Shown: in pieces, positions 51,012 through 61,462 of the stretch
How positions within the stretch are numbered: position 1 is the first letter of the stretch
How the letters are laid out: each line of letters starts with the position of its first letter
NCBI RefSeq assembly: GCF_035582795.1
Contig: NC_134366.1
Span: 152,753,519 to 152,817,518, forward strand
Direction of reading: 5' to 3'
From: Mycteria americana
Lineage: Eukaryota; Chordata; Aves; Ciconiiformes; Ciconiidae
Length of the DNA: 64,000 nt
The notes under the pieces: model-generated
Database searches by the model: none
Told to the model about the DNA's origin: nothing
What the model saw: only the letters and a program-made list of their open reading frames with translations
Made by a program: the position numbers and the translations under genes

Positions 51012-51354
51012 GGCCCCAGTATTGCTCTTCTAAAAAAATGTGGTGATTTTGGCTTTTTTTCCTGTGTAGGCTCATTAAGAACATCTCCTGTCTTACAATA
51101 TGTCTGTGTGCGTGCTCTCTAGTGAATTGTTTTGACTGAATAAAGTCTTCAGAAGTTAAATCTTTATTTTTTACCTCTAGAGAGCGATCTCGAGCTGCTT
51201 TCAAAAAGCTGCCAGAGTAAAACTCATGAAGCCTTTGCTGAATGATTTGGGTTTGAACTAAAGTGTTTGATCTTTTAATGATTTCATCTCGTGGTCTTGT
51301 AATACCAAGGAAGTTTTTAACACTGTCCATAATTATTATGCTTTGCTTCCCCAT
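51007..51354 (-). CDS. Unrecognised small protein or terminal exon, 115 aa
   Basis: This ORF has protein-like composition without low complexity, rich in R, K, Q, H and E and predicted mostly helical. Examples are DSVKNFLGITRPRDEIIKRS, LHEFYSGSFLKAARDRSLEV and FTREHAHRHIVRQEMFLMSL. No signal peptide or membrane segment is visible. The start ATG has a good context (A at -3, G at +4). The frame stays open at least 60 nt upstream of the ATG, and TCTCTAG at 51366-51360 could be a splice acceptor, so this may be the last exon of a longer gene. The stop TAA lies inside an AATAAA hexamer (51011-51006). A donor-like GAG|GTAAAA occurs internally. It is convergent with ATP6V1C1. I do not recognise the family and assign no function. 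Confidence 0.45.
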   Translation of the reverse strand: MGKQSIIIMDSVKNFLGITRPRDEIIKRSNTLVQTQIIQQRLHEFYSGSFLKAARDRSLEVKNKDLTSEDFIQSKQFTREHAHRHIVRQEMFLMSLHRKKSQNHHIFLEEQYWGQ

Positions 51355-52101
51355 ACTCCCTAGAGATTCATACGGTGCTGCGCATGTATTTAACCTCTCA
51401 CTGAAGAGCCTGAAGAGAAGAGATTGACATGTCCTGACAGTGGAACAGAATTCTGGTGGAATTGGAATTCCTACTTAAAATTGTATATGTCTAATTTCAG
51501 GTACATTATGGATTTCAATATTTTAAAAGTGGATTCTTTGTCTACACTGTTTACTATTTCTGTTGACTTGAGGCCTATTGTACTGCAGCAATCATCAATG
51601 CTCCAAAGCATCATAAGACAAAGGATATGCTGACCAATTATTTGATCACTCTACTCATTATGCTCCATTGATTAAGGGTCTGGAAAAATTAAATTATATA
51701 GGGATTTTTCAGTTACCAATACTACAGCAAATGTTTGAAGAGGCAAGATGAAAAGACAAAGTCTTCACCAGCTACTGAAGCCAAACCATCCCCAAAATCC
51801 TGGTTGCCCCTTGCAAAACTGTGGATCAGAATTCCCTATATCAGTGTTTTTACAGCTCAGTTCAAGGTTAAGATTCATTAAATAGGTGCCAGAAAAGAAC
51901 ATGAAAACGAGCATCATGAGCTTAGATGAATGCAATAGGAAACACACAGCGACGGCAACCAAAGAGAGGTTCATCACAAAGTGACAGGTCTGTACTGCTG
52001 CTGGGACTGTTGTGGGAGAGATGTTAGTACCAATATGGCTCCACAGGCTTTATCAACCTATCATTTATATGCTGGGCATTGAGACTGCTTAGCACATTTT
52101 G

Positions 52102-52129
52102 AGGCCTAAATTTAAAGGCCTAAATTTAA
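52102..52129 (+). repeat. Tandem 14-bp repeat, two copies
   Basis: AGGCCTAAATTTAA is repeated exactly, with a further partial ATTTA afterwards. Confidence 0.9.
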
Positions 52130-54014
52130 ATTTACTTTTTCAGACCACGGCAAGTAGTCTTTGCACGGAGAGAAATGTCCGTGATGCAGAGCCCCACCCC
52201 GTAGGAACTCCTTACGGTCACTTCCTCTAACCTAACAAATATTTTTGGCTTCTTTCTACCCCCCAACAGATAATATCCCATTAAAAATGAATGAATGTTG
52301 AACCAGTGGGATGCAGTTACTCTGCCACTGCTCTTACTGCACACAAACTGCTGCGTTGGCTACGCCAGTGTGAAGCGGTGGGGTCTGCCTTAGTATGCCA
52401 CTGTAATACTTGCTGAGTTTATTTCCACATGCAAAAAGGATTAGTTCTGACACCATTTCTATACTTGTGTATCATGGCTGTGCTGGTATTCACACCAACG
52501 AAACTATTATTTCAGCAGAATATTGTAAGGCTGATCCATGTATCTGTACTTACAGAGAAACTGTAAAAAATCAGATTTTAATTCCCGCTGGCAACAAAAT
52601 CTGAAATTAATAGTAGTGATGAATGGTTTTGTGCTAAATAGCAAATCAGTCACATTTTTAACTGGGGTACATAACTCTGAAGAATATAACTTAACATAAT
52701 TTTACTTTGGTAGAATGAAATAGAAAGTTTCTTCCCAAATACCAAACTGGTATAATATGAATCTTCACTTCAACTGTCCAAAAGTGTTAGTTTCTAAAAA
52801 TGTGTAAGTGATACACTTGTAGTGGCAAACTTTGCATAAGAACTTAGAAAAGTGCCTATCTGTGAGCGTCTTTGTTACCAGGTGAAGGTGCTTTTGATCT
52901 AATTTTCACCCTGGTCTCGACCTGGACTTCTCAGCTTGTGGAAATGCTGCAGCTTAGAAAAGCTTCTTTCCTCAGCTTTGGCAGAGAAAACTCTGACTGA
53001 CTCTTTTTGCAAAGCGGATACATCAACAATTCCTCCTCTGAAGATATGAGGTGGCCCAAAGGCAATATAAATGATGCCTTATTTTTTCAGATGAATGAAA
53101 GAAGAACCAAACCTTTCAGAACCATGTCTCTGAGACAACAGCACTAAAGCCCTCTTGAAACACCTACACAGCCAGCCTGCTTGGGCATAGTTTTTGTAGA
53201 TGCTGAGTAGACAGTTACTGCCATTGTGTTCAACAGAATGCCTGCTGTAGTAGTCACTATTAATACAAACGACAATTTCAAACCCGTTACTCTGGGTGTT
53301 TTTGAGTGGGACCAAACTCTGTGGAAAATCGATAATTAAACTATTTAGGAAGATCTAGCCCAGCTGATACTGGAATGGATTATGGTACATGCATCTTGGC
53401 ATTTTTCTAATAATTAATGTGGTTAGTACTGTGAAGTAGTGGTTTCAAATAATTTTATAATTTTTTCTAAAGGAAAAATATATTAAGGTAATTATTTAGG
53501 TAAAAATAACTTCACACTCTTAAAAAAAAAAGCTTTAAATTCTTAAAAAACAGCTTTAGATGCATTAAATACTTCAGCTGACCTTATGAAAAGGTATTAC
53601 TTAAGACAGGTAGAAAACGATTCTCTTGTGTTTAGGTGAAAAAAGCTGTTGTAATAATAAAAGTGCTTTTCTCATATAAATATACAAGCACTTCAAATCT
53701 TAGAGCTTCAAAACTGGAAAAGCTAAAATGAATGGGTTAAATACCATCCCCATTTCAGTTAATGATGGTCTTGCCACTTGTTTCCATCAGGCTAGGATTA
53801 CACTCAAAATGCTGAATCAAACCTATAATTTTCCTGTTGCTCTGCTTTGCTGGAAGACAATTTGGGTTTCTCATTCAGGTCTTTGTATCTCTCATTGGCT
53901 GTCACGCAACTGACCCCAAGGAATTGAGCAGTCAAACCTGAACAATAATACAAAATCCATTTATGTTTAAAATAACTATGTGGGAACGTTGTTCCTCTTG
54001 AACTATGTCCTAAT

Positions 54015-54062
54015 TTAAAAAAAAAAAAAAAAAAAAAAACAAACAAAACCACCAACAAAACA
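54015..54062 (+). repeat. A-rich low-complexity tract
   Basis: A run of more than 20 A is followed by AC/AAAC-rich sequence (CAAACAAAACCACCAACAAA). Confidence 0.9.
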
Positions 54063-54528
54063 CAACAAGAAAACCCCCACAGCTGTGAAATTTGACTTTT
54101 GGAAGAAGATAATTGTGAATCTCTCAACAACCTTTAGAAGCGGGTCAGCTACTTTACAGCACTAACTATATTCTTTTTTTTTTTCCATGTAATTACTAAC
54201 ACCTTGCAGTATCTTAAGTAAACCTTTGCAAATTATAATATCTCAAAGCAATAAATTTTGAAGTATCCAACCTTTTTGCATAACATGGCAAAGGAATCGG
54301 GACGCGTGAGCGTCTCCTGCGAAAGAATGGAAGGAGCAGAGTTAGTAGTCAGAAGGCAGCTTAACCAAGCAAGATGAGATGTGAGATTCAGCTCTAGACA
54401 GCAAAAATCATGTTGTCTGCATGTAAGGTGGATGTCTAAGCTCTCACCATAGACAACCTGAGATGTAGTTTGTTACAGAGGTGTCCAGTGCCATTTCATA
54501 CACCATAAGGCAGCTGAGATACCCTGGT

Positions 54529-54595
54529 AGAATCACAGAATTGTGTAGATTGGAGAAGATGTTTAAGATCATCGAGTCCAACCGTAGGATTGACA
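54529..54595 (-). mobile_element. Short CR1 LINE 3'-end fragment
   Basis: AGAATCACAGAATTGTGTAG followed by ATTGGAGAAGATGTTTAAGA and TCATCGAGTCCAACCG is a CR1 tail of only about 65 bp; similarity ends at GTAGGATTGACAGG. Confidence 0.8.
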
Positions 54596-57050
54596 GGTAA
54601 GACATGGGGCCAACGGGAGGCCCATATCCTTCTGGATGTTACCTGGATCACTAGGTGCTTTGCTTATCTACCTGACTTGACCCCCCTCTGGCTGGACAGC
54701 TGCACTGCTTTCCAAGCTGTTCCTTAGATCCCCACAGACTGTAATGGGCGATAGATAGCGTTAGATGTCTTCGTCTCTAACTGAATCACAAGGGCTCCAT
54801 TTCCATACCATGATGTCTCCAACCTCCTGTCTCAAGCTGCAGTTCTTCCACAGAGCTCTCTGCAAATCACTGTTTTACAGCGTTATGCCAGGCTGCTTCA
54901 AGCTTTCTTTTTTGGTGTTGCTTTTTAACTGTTCTTGAAGCTATTTAAATTTGTGTTTTTCTCCCTATCCTGACGATGAATTGGACACAGAGCATGAAAC
55001 AAAGGTGCTACCATCCTGTTGCGTGTGAACCTGGCCGAATGTTGAACGCCCTGGTATTGTATCAGTGATACAGCTGTGGTCAGTGACAGCAGATTCAGAC
55101 TCGTGACTTTGTCTCAACCGTTAGGAAAGCAAAGAGCAACCAACAACCGATGCCCCCCTAGCTATCGGTCTACCGTCCTCCGAGGCCAGCTGACTCAGGC
55201 TGCTCTGCTTGCACAGATGTAGTACAATAAACCCGCGGCACACAGTAAGAGCTCCCAGGTGCAGAGTGAAACTGCGAATAAATAATCTGTGCGCTGAAGT
55301 GATGTCATGGATAGATTTAATGGCCCAGTGAGGCAATGCCCTCCAGCAGTGTTTTGGTCTGTAGCACAGCTCCTTCTGAAACCAGCAGCTGAGTAAATCC
55401 AAAATTCAGGGAATGTTCTCGGTGTGAATGAGCAGACTGCCTGTGTTAGGTAACACCTGGAGAAGGCTGATTTTTCACTAAAATAACTGTTTAATCTCTC
55501 TCTCCTCGCTGCAGTCAGAGTAACCTCACGATTATGGCTGAGATGTATTTTCTGTAAGTATACTGGGATGATAGCTCTTGTTCTCTGCCTTCTCTTCTTT
55601 ACCCTCATCTTTCTCTTTCCTCAAGGCGGATGAAGTAACATACTGATTTTATCTGAAATTAGGCTTCTCCCATTCTCTGATTTGCAATGGCATTAGCAAT
55701 GACAGGGTTGTAGCGAGGCTGCAGTTACAGAAGGCTATATAGCTGACCAACACGAAGTGCTCATACCATCATGTTTAAAAATAGGCCTCGAAGCCTTTAC
55801 GATTGTGACTAACACTGTCGTCGTGCATGAATTCCTCCTCCCTTTCCTGGATCATTTCTCACAGGCGAACGTTATCTGCACACAGTGGTATCAGCGTGCA
55901 ATCTTGCACAAACCTCTGACTCTTCTCTTCCTGAAAGATGGGAAAAGAAAAATGTTCCTTTAGCAGGAACAGAATTGACTTTACTAACCTTCTCTCACAG
56001 CCGTATTGATTTATTTTGAGCAGGACTCCTCTTGTTTGCGCATGAGGGTCTTCAGTGGCAGAAATCACCAGAGATTAATTTTCCCTCTCCCTCGCCTTGA
56101 GGTCTGGGTCTGATCAGACTCTACAAATCTCTACGTTTCTCCTCACACTAGGCTAGCATCAAAGAAGATCAGAAAGAAGATCAACATTGTTTTATCTTAA
56201 TCTGCAGTCCTTGATGCCCTCTCAAGGGAAGAGCTCTAGCGTGGTGAGTTCATCTCATGAACCCAGACAGACAACTAGCAGGAGACCCAAAGTGGAAAAC
56301 AGCTAACAAAATGCTCGTGTCATGGTGGACAGTTTCTTCCCAGGTAGTTCTCTGATGGTTTTGTATGTAGGTAATACAAACTGCTTCCCTTTTAAAACCA
56401 AGTAGCAACAGAAGATAGGGATAATTCTTAGGAGAAGGTGATTTTCAAAACTGTCAAGCTTTTATATAACATTTATGTTGTATTCAATCATGACTGTATT
56501 TCTTTTCATGAAGATTAGAGAGTGAATGTGTTTAAGCCCAACAGGACAGTTATGTGTAGCAAAACTCACAGAATTTCAACAAGTAACTTCTGCAGCTGGC
56601 TCCAAATGGCTCGCTGAGCTAGTGCTTATTTGCTGGTAAAACACGTAGACTTAAACAGCTAAATAGATTAACACTTCAGTAAGCCATAGTTAAATGATTG
56701 CAGTGCCATCCTCTCTGCTTAAAATTGAAAATAAAAGTTTGTCTCATTTCTGGCTCTTCTGTGTTAGCAGAGGTTTTTCAGCCATTTGAGATCAGCTGCA
56801 TCCTAGTGAACCGACTTCTTCCCATGTTGATATCAGATGGGATTTGCCAGGTTAAAATGCCAAAAAGTAGATAGGAAGAAAACCTAAAAGGAAAACATAG
56901 TGTTTAAAAACAACAGATTTTTATTCAGTGTGTAGCTCCTCTGCTTTGTGCTTCTGAAAGAGAACAGCAGTGTCAGAGTACTCAAAGCAGCACTTATTAA
57001 AAATGTCTTACAGTGAAATCTGGTAACTGTTTAAGTTGAAATTTTGGTGC

Positions 57051-57095
<45 letters not shown>

Positions 57096-58090
57096 GAAAC
57101 TTCAGCTCATCATTCAGCCATACCACAGCAAGAAAGTTGTAAATCATTGTTTTCAAACTCAGGACAATTCATCACTCTTATAAATGAAGTTAGTTATATT
57201 GAAATGGGTTTTCATAACCTAACCAATACCTAATGATGAAGCTCTTGAAATAAGGACAAAAAAATTGAATTATTATTATTATCCAGATCTTTGCTCAAAA
57301 TATCTGTGATGACTAGTCAAGAAGAAAATGGATTCTTGAAAGGAATTCAGCTGGGGCTGGGATGCAGCCTTCTGGCTGATAAGAAGCTCCTGCATAACCT
57401 TATTTTTTTGGTTAGTTGTAATTACAAACAGCTGTTTAAAGAGGAAATCAAGTAAGGTGTGGGGTCAGAGTAGGAACACCTATCTTTCACCTGCAAACAA
57501 TTCCTAGGGAAAGGTAAATCCTCGAGATTTTTAAAAATATGAATTATGTGGAACTGAAGGCCTGAAAAGTTACTGAAGAAGATAAAGAAAAACTTTCTGA
57601 CAGTTAAAAACTGGCATGAAGTTAGGTATGTGCAAGGGAAAGTGATGCATGGAGATTGTCTAATAAAGAATTGTGGAAAACGTTGGAAGACCCAGATATT
57701 TATCAACTATCACATTTCAGTACACATGGCCCGGATTATAGGGCAGGTGCGTGAAGCTTCTTCAAATACACTTAAACATCATCTACTCAGATTTAGACAC
57801 AAAGTATGGCAGAGCAGAGAACCATGAAATTCATAATTTAATAGAATTCTTCAAATAAGAATGCAATTAATATTTAATATCATTAATAGGTCAAAATCAG
57901 TTATAGTGCTTCCACAATACTGAGACAGCACGTTACCACTGGAGAATAACTAGCTATTCTAAAAGAGATTATCTTCATTTTCCTCTCCCGAATCAGCTGA
58001 CCTCCCACTGCAGTTTGTTTGACTAAGGTGTTAAAAGCAGTAGCAAATTTAAAGTGAGGCAGATGAGTCTGTCTTAAGTTCAGCAGCCCT
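54596..58090. other. Intergenic, no gene recognised
   Basis: Contains the 33-A tract. A 137-codon minus ORF (55608-55195) overlaps another frame and shows no family features. Confidence 0.55.
57058..57090 (+). repeat. Poly(A) tract of 33 A
   Basis: An uninterrupted run of 33 A follows GTGCTGTGTGT. I see no recognisable retroposed gene upstream of it. Confidence 0.9.
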
Positions 58091-58645
58091 TGAGTCATCA
58101 TCGTTTACAGACTGGCACATCACGGCAAGCAGAGATCAGCGCTACCTTACGGTAATTCACAGATGAGTCAACTCTTTAAGATACAAATGAACGGGCCTGC
58201 TCTTAATAGAGGCAAAAAAATCTTGGCTGAAGAAGAAAACCTCCATCATAGGAAAAGGGCTCAGTCATTCAATGGAGAGGGAAGATGCAGCCCCTGCAAC
58301 ACGGCATTTCTGCCCCATCCATAAGTGAGAGCCTGTTGCTTCTGGCAAACTGAGCTGAACCGGCCAGCCGCAGCTGCCAGCCCTGCGCTGCTTCCGAGAG
58401 GAAAACGCGTAGCCGTGTTGTCGTCATTCAGAGAAGGAGTGGACGGAAGAAATAAGTAATCTGCTGAGACGGGAATGGATAACGGAGATATATTTTGAAA
58501 CTGATGTAAATCCTGTTCGGTGACGTGCTGGTGAGTCACTAGGGTGGGTGGAAGTGATTTTGCATAATAACGGTATCATCTGCTTTCTCCTCTTGCATTG
58601 ACACACGACAGCAAACACAGGCACTGTGCAGCAGCCGGTGAGTCA
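58091..58645. promoter_or_regulatory. Cluster of four TGAGTCA (AP-1/NF-E2-type) sites
   Basis: Exact TGAGTCA heptamers lie at 58091-58097, 58164-58170, 58532-58538 and 58639-58645, with a TGACGTG at 58521 and several retained CpGs between them. About 0.07 such heptamers (both strands) would be expected by chance in 555 bp. No repeat family was recognised here. It is a candidate enhancer; activity and target are unknown. Confidence 0.4.
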
Positions 58646-61323
58646 GATGCTGTGTACCAACCTAAAGGCTGAAACCTCAAAATATTTACAGTTGCATTTC
58701 ACATCTCGCTGTAAAAAGGCATTGGGAGTGGGCAGTGCTGCGGTACCACTATTTTGGTTTCCCCTGGGACTGACCACATCATACCAAGGAGTCAAGACTT
58801 CGGAGCAGTCTTAGGAAGAAGCTGCTCTAGACTCCACATTGTTTAGACAGAATAAAAGAGGACATGAACAGGAAGACAGGCTCTTTCAGAATTAACATTT
58901 ATAAAGAATGAGGTTGAATTCAGAATAATTGTACCAAGGTAAGTTTTCAATTTAATTTAAAAAAAAACTCAGCAGAAGCACTGGAGCTCAACGGAAGACT
59001 CGTACATCAGGAAAGGGTTGTGCTGAAGCTTAGAAATATTCAAAAGTGCTTATTGAATGGAAAGTATCTTTATTTCTCTTTTTAAAACATTTTAATTATT
59101 AAACAACAAAACATGATTTAAAAATTCACCATGATTCCTCCTAATTGAACTCTTACCTAACACGCTGATAACAGAAATGTAATCAAACCCTGCCAGTTTC
59201 CCACTCCTGATTTTCCATCCTCTTGGTGCTGCAGGGAATGGAAACAAAGGCTAAGAAGAGAAGAGAACAAAATATTGTATTTTGTCAGGTTTATAGTTGA
59301 CTGAATGGACCCTGTACGTATAGAATTAGCAATTCCTCAGCTTACAGAGCTTTCCTAATGCAGTACACAACTAATGGAGTGTCTGCCTACTTCCTTTTTA
59401 ATTGCATTTAGATTTTCCTGCGCTGTTGCTTTAGGCTGTTAGAGCATCTAGTCTATAACAAAACAAATGAATTACCTATAAGCAATTAAAATGTAGCAGT
59501 ACCTGCTTAATCTTGTAATACCTGCAGAGAGGAGAATGCATCTGAAGGAAAAAGTCAAAGCTATTTTAATTAAGATTTAGGTATTAGGGCCATAAAATTT
59601 CAGACTCACTCTGCCAGGAACATCTTAAGTGATAAATGTTTACCCAGTATGATACTTAGTTGCATGAAATACTGATTTCATAACTAGGTTTTATGATTTA
59701 CCTTCTTCATTAGGGACCAAGTGGAGTCTTGGAACAGAGTACAAGGTAAACAGATTTTATGTGGAGGAGCTCTGCAGAGGCTCGGGTAAATGAGAATAAA
59801 TCCATCACCGCACAGTGCTACTACTCCGTGTGCGGTCTGAGGTTTCCAGTGATGTTACGGTTGGTGCCAATGCCAGCTTCTGCAAGGCGGCAGCGGTTGA
59901 TTTGCACCCTTCTTGTGATAAACTCAATAGCTCTTTCCTCCGGGGAGTGCTGCCCACAAACTCCCTGTGTGAACAATTTTGAGCCTCTCTCTGTATTATC
60001 CTTGCTGCACTTACACTTAATATCCTTGCTGGATATTACACTTGATCTGCTACACTCAGGCTCCTTAGCCAACAGATATTTAAACACTCTCAAATAAAGC
60101 CTGGCACACAGCTGACAATTTTTTTCCCATAAAATAATTTTATTTCACTAGCTGACAGTTTATTTGGACAGGTCTGGGGCACCCAAAGGGACTGAAGGAA
60201 GACCTTCTCCCTTCTTTAAGAAGGAGGAGATCTCAGCTTGGCTGTCACAGCCTAGCAGTACTTTGTAGGATGTTTCCACGGGTGGTTATTATGCCCTTCA
60301 AACACTCTGGTGAAGGGAATGGCTATTTAGAACAACCAGCAGTTCTCGATGTTACAAAGTAATATGGCCAAACCTTCTTTATTTTTTTCGTAACATTCAT
60401 ACCATTTTCATACCTCCTCCTCTCTTGATCCCTTCAAACTATTTGAATTCACAGGGAAGCATTTGAGAAGATACTTTCCCTGAAGGCAAATACATCTAGC
60501 CATTAGCAAGCATGCTGTCCCCATATCTAGCATCCCACTTTCCTGAAAACCCAGTTTCCATTGTCATCCAAGACCACATCCCTGCCTCTGGTGAGTGGTT
60601 GCAATCCACTTTCCATCCTTGACTGCAAGGGCTGACACTGTATTCCGAGCGCAGCGAAAGGTACTGACCCTCGCTTCCCAAATGAAGCAAATATTCTGGT
60701 GTAACTTTCAGATGTTTGGACTCCCAATGTTTCTGAAGTTAGATGGAGGCAAACCTAAGATTTTGCCTTTCCACATACTGATATTGAAGATTTCTTCGCA
60801 CACAGCGCACCAAAAAAGCACAATGGACACTGCACAAACATGCATGTCTGGCCTGATTTTCAGTCATAAAAGATCAGTGAGGTGCCACGCAGTGAGGACA
60901 CTTTGATGCCTGCTATGTAATAGTTTTCTACTGCTTGCTGGGAAAGTTAATATCTTTGAATATCTGATCCTAAACCTCCTGCTTATGCAAAACTTAGGGT
61001 TGGTTCACTAGGAAACATTTGCTGTTTGCAGGGGAAGGAGACTGGACCACTGAGAAGTACAGGTCAGCATTAAAGTCCAGCTGTGGTTCAAAGGCTGAGA
61101 AAGCTAGAAAGCTTAAATGACCGTGAAATTTTCATGATAGTACGTCATCGCCGGAAATTTCCGTGCTGCTGGGGCACTATTATTCACAATTAGGAATCTG
61201 GGAAATTATTCTTTTGGGGGAGTTAATCCAATTTAAAACTAAATTGGCAGGCTCGGATGGGGGAATTCAAAGCCTTGCTCTCTGACTATGTGGATGTTGG
61301 GGTTTGAGGTTCTGTTTCAGAGC
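58646..61323. other. Intergenic, nothing recognised
   Basis: Only short, unsupported ORFs; one 112-codon plus ORF at 59759 overlaps a 90-codon minus ORF. Confidence 0.55.
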
Positions 61324-61462
61324 CATAGAATCATAGAATACCAGGTTGGAAGGGACCTCAAGGATCATCTGGTCCCACCTTTCTTGGCAAAAGCATGGTC
61401 TAGGCAAGATGGCCCAGCACCCTGTCCAGCCAAATCTTAAAAGTGTCCAATGTTGGGGAAGA
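61324..61462 (-). mobile_element. CR1 LINE 3'-end fragment
   Basis: CATAGAATCATAGAATACCA, GGTTGGAAGGGACCTCAAGG and ATCATCTGGTCCCACCTTTC mark a third CR1 tail subfamily, ending near GTCCAATGTTGGGGAA. It is non-coding. Confidence 0.85.

Larger units (their letters stand above)
51355..54528. other. Intergenic or upstream of the 115-aa ORF
   Basis: The 14-bp tandem repeat and an A-rich tract lie here. If the minus ORF is a last exon, its earlier exons would lie at higher coordinates, but I could not identify one. Confidence 0.5.

Noticed and set aside
55195-55608. 137-codon minus ORF
   Set aside because: Overlaps a second open frame and shows no domain or conserved pattern.
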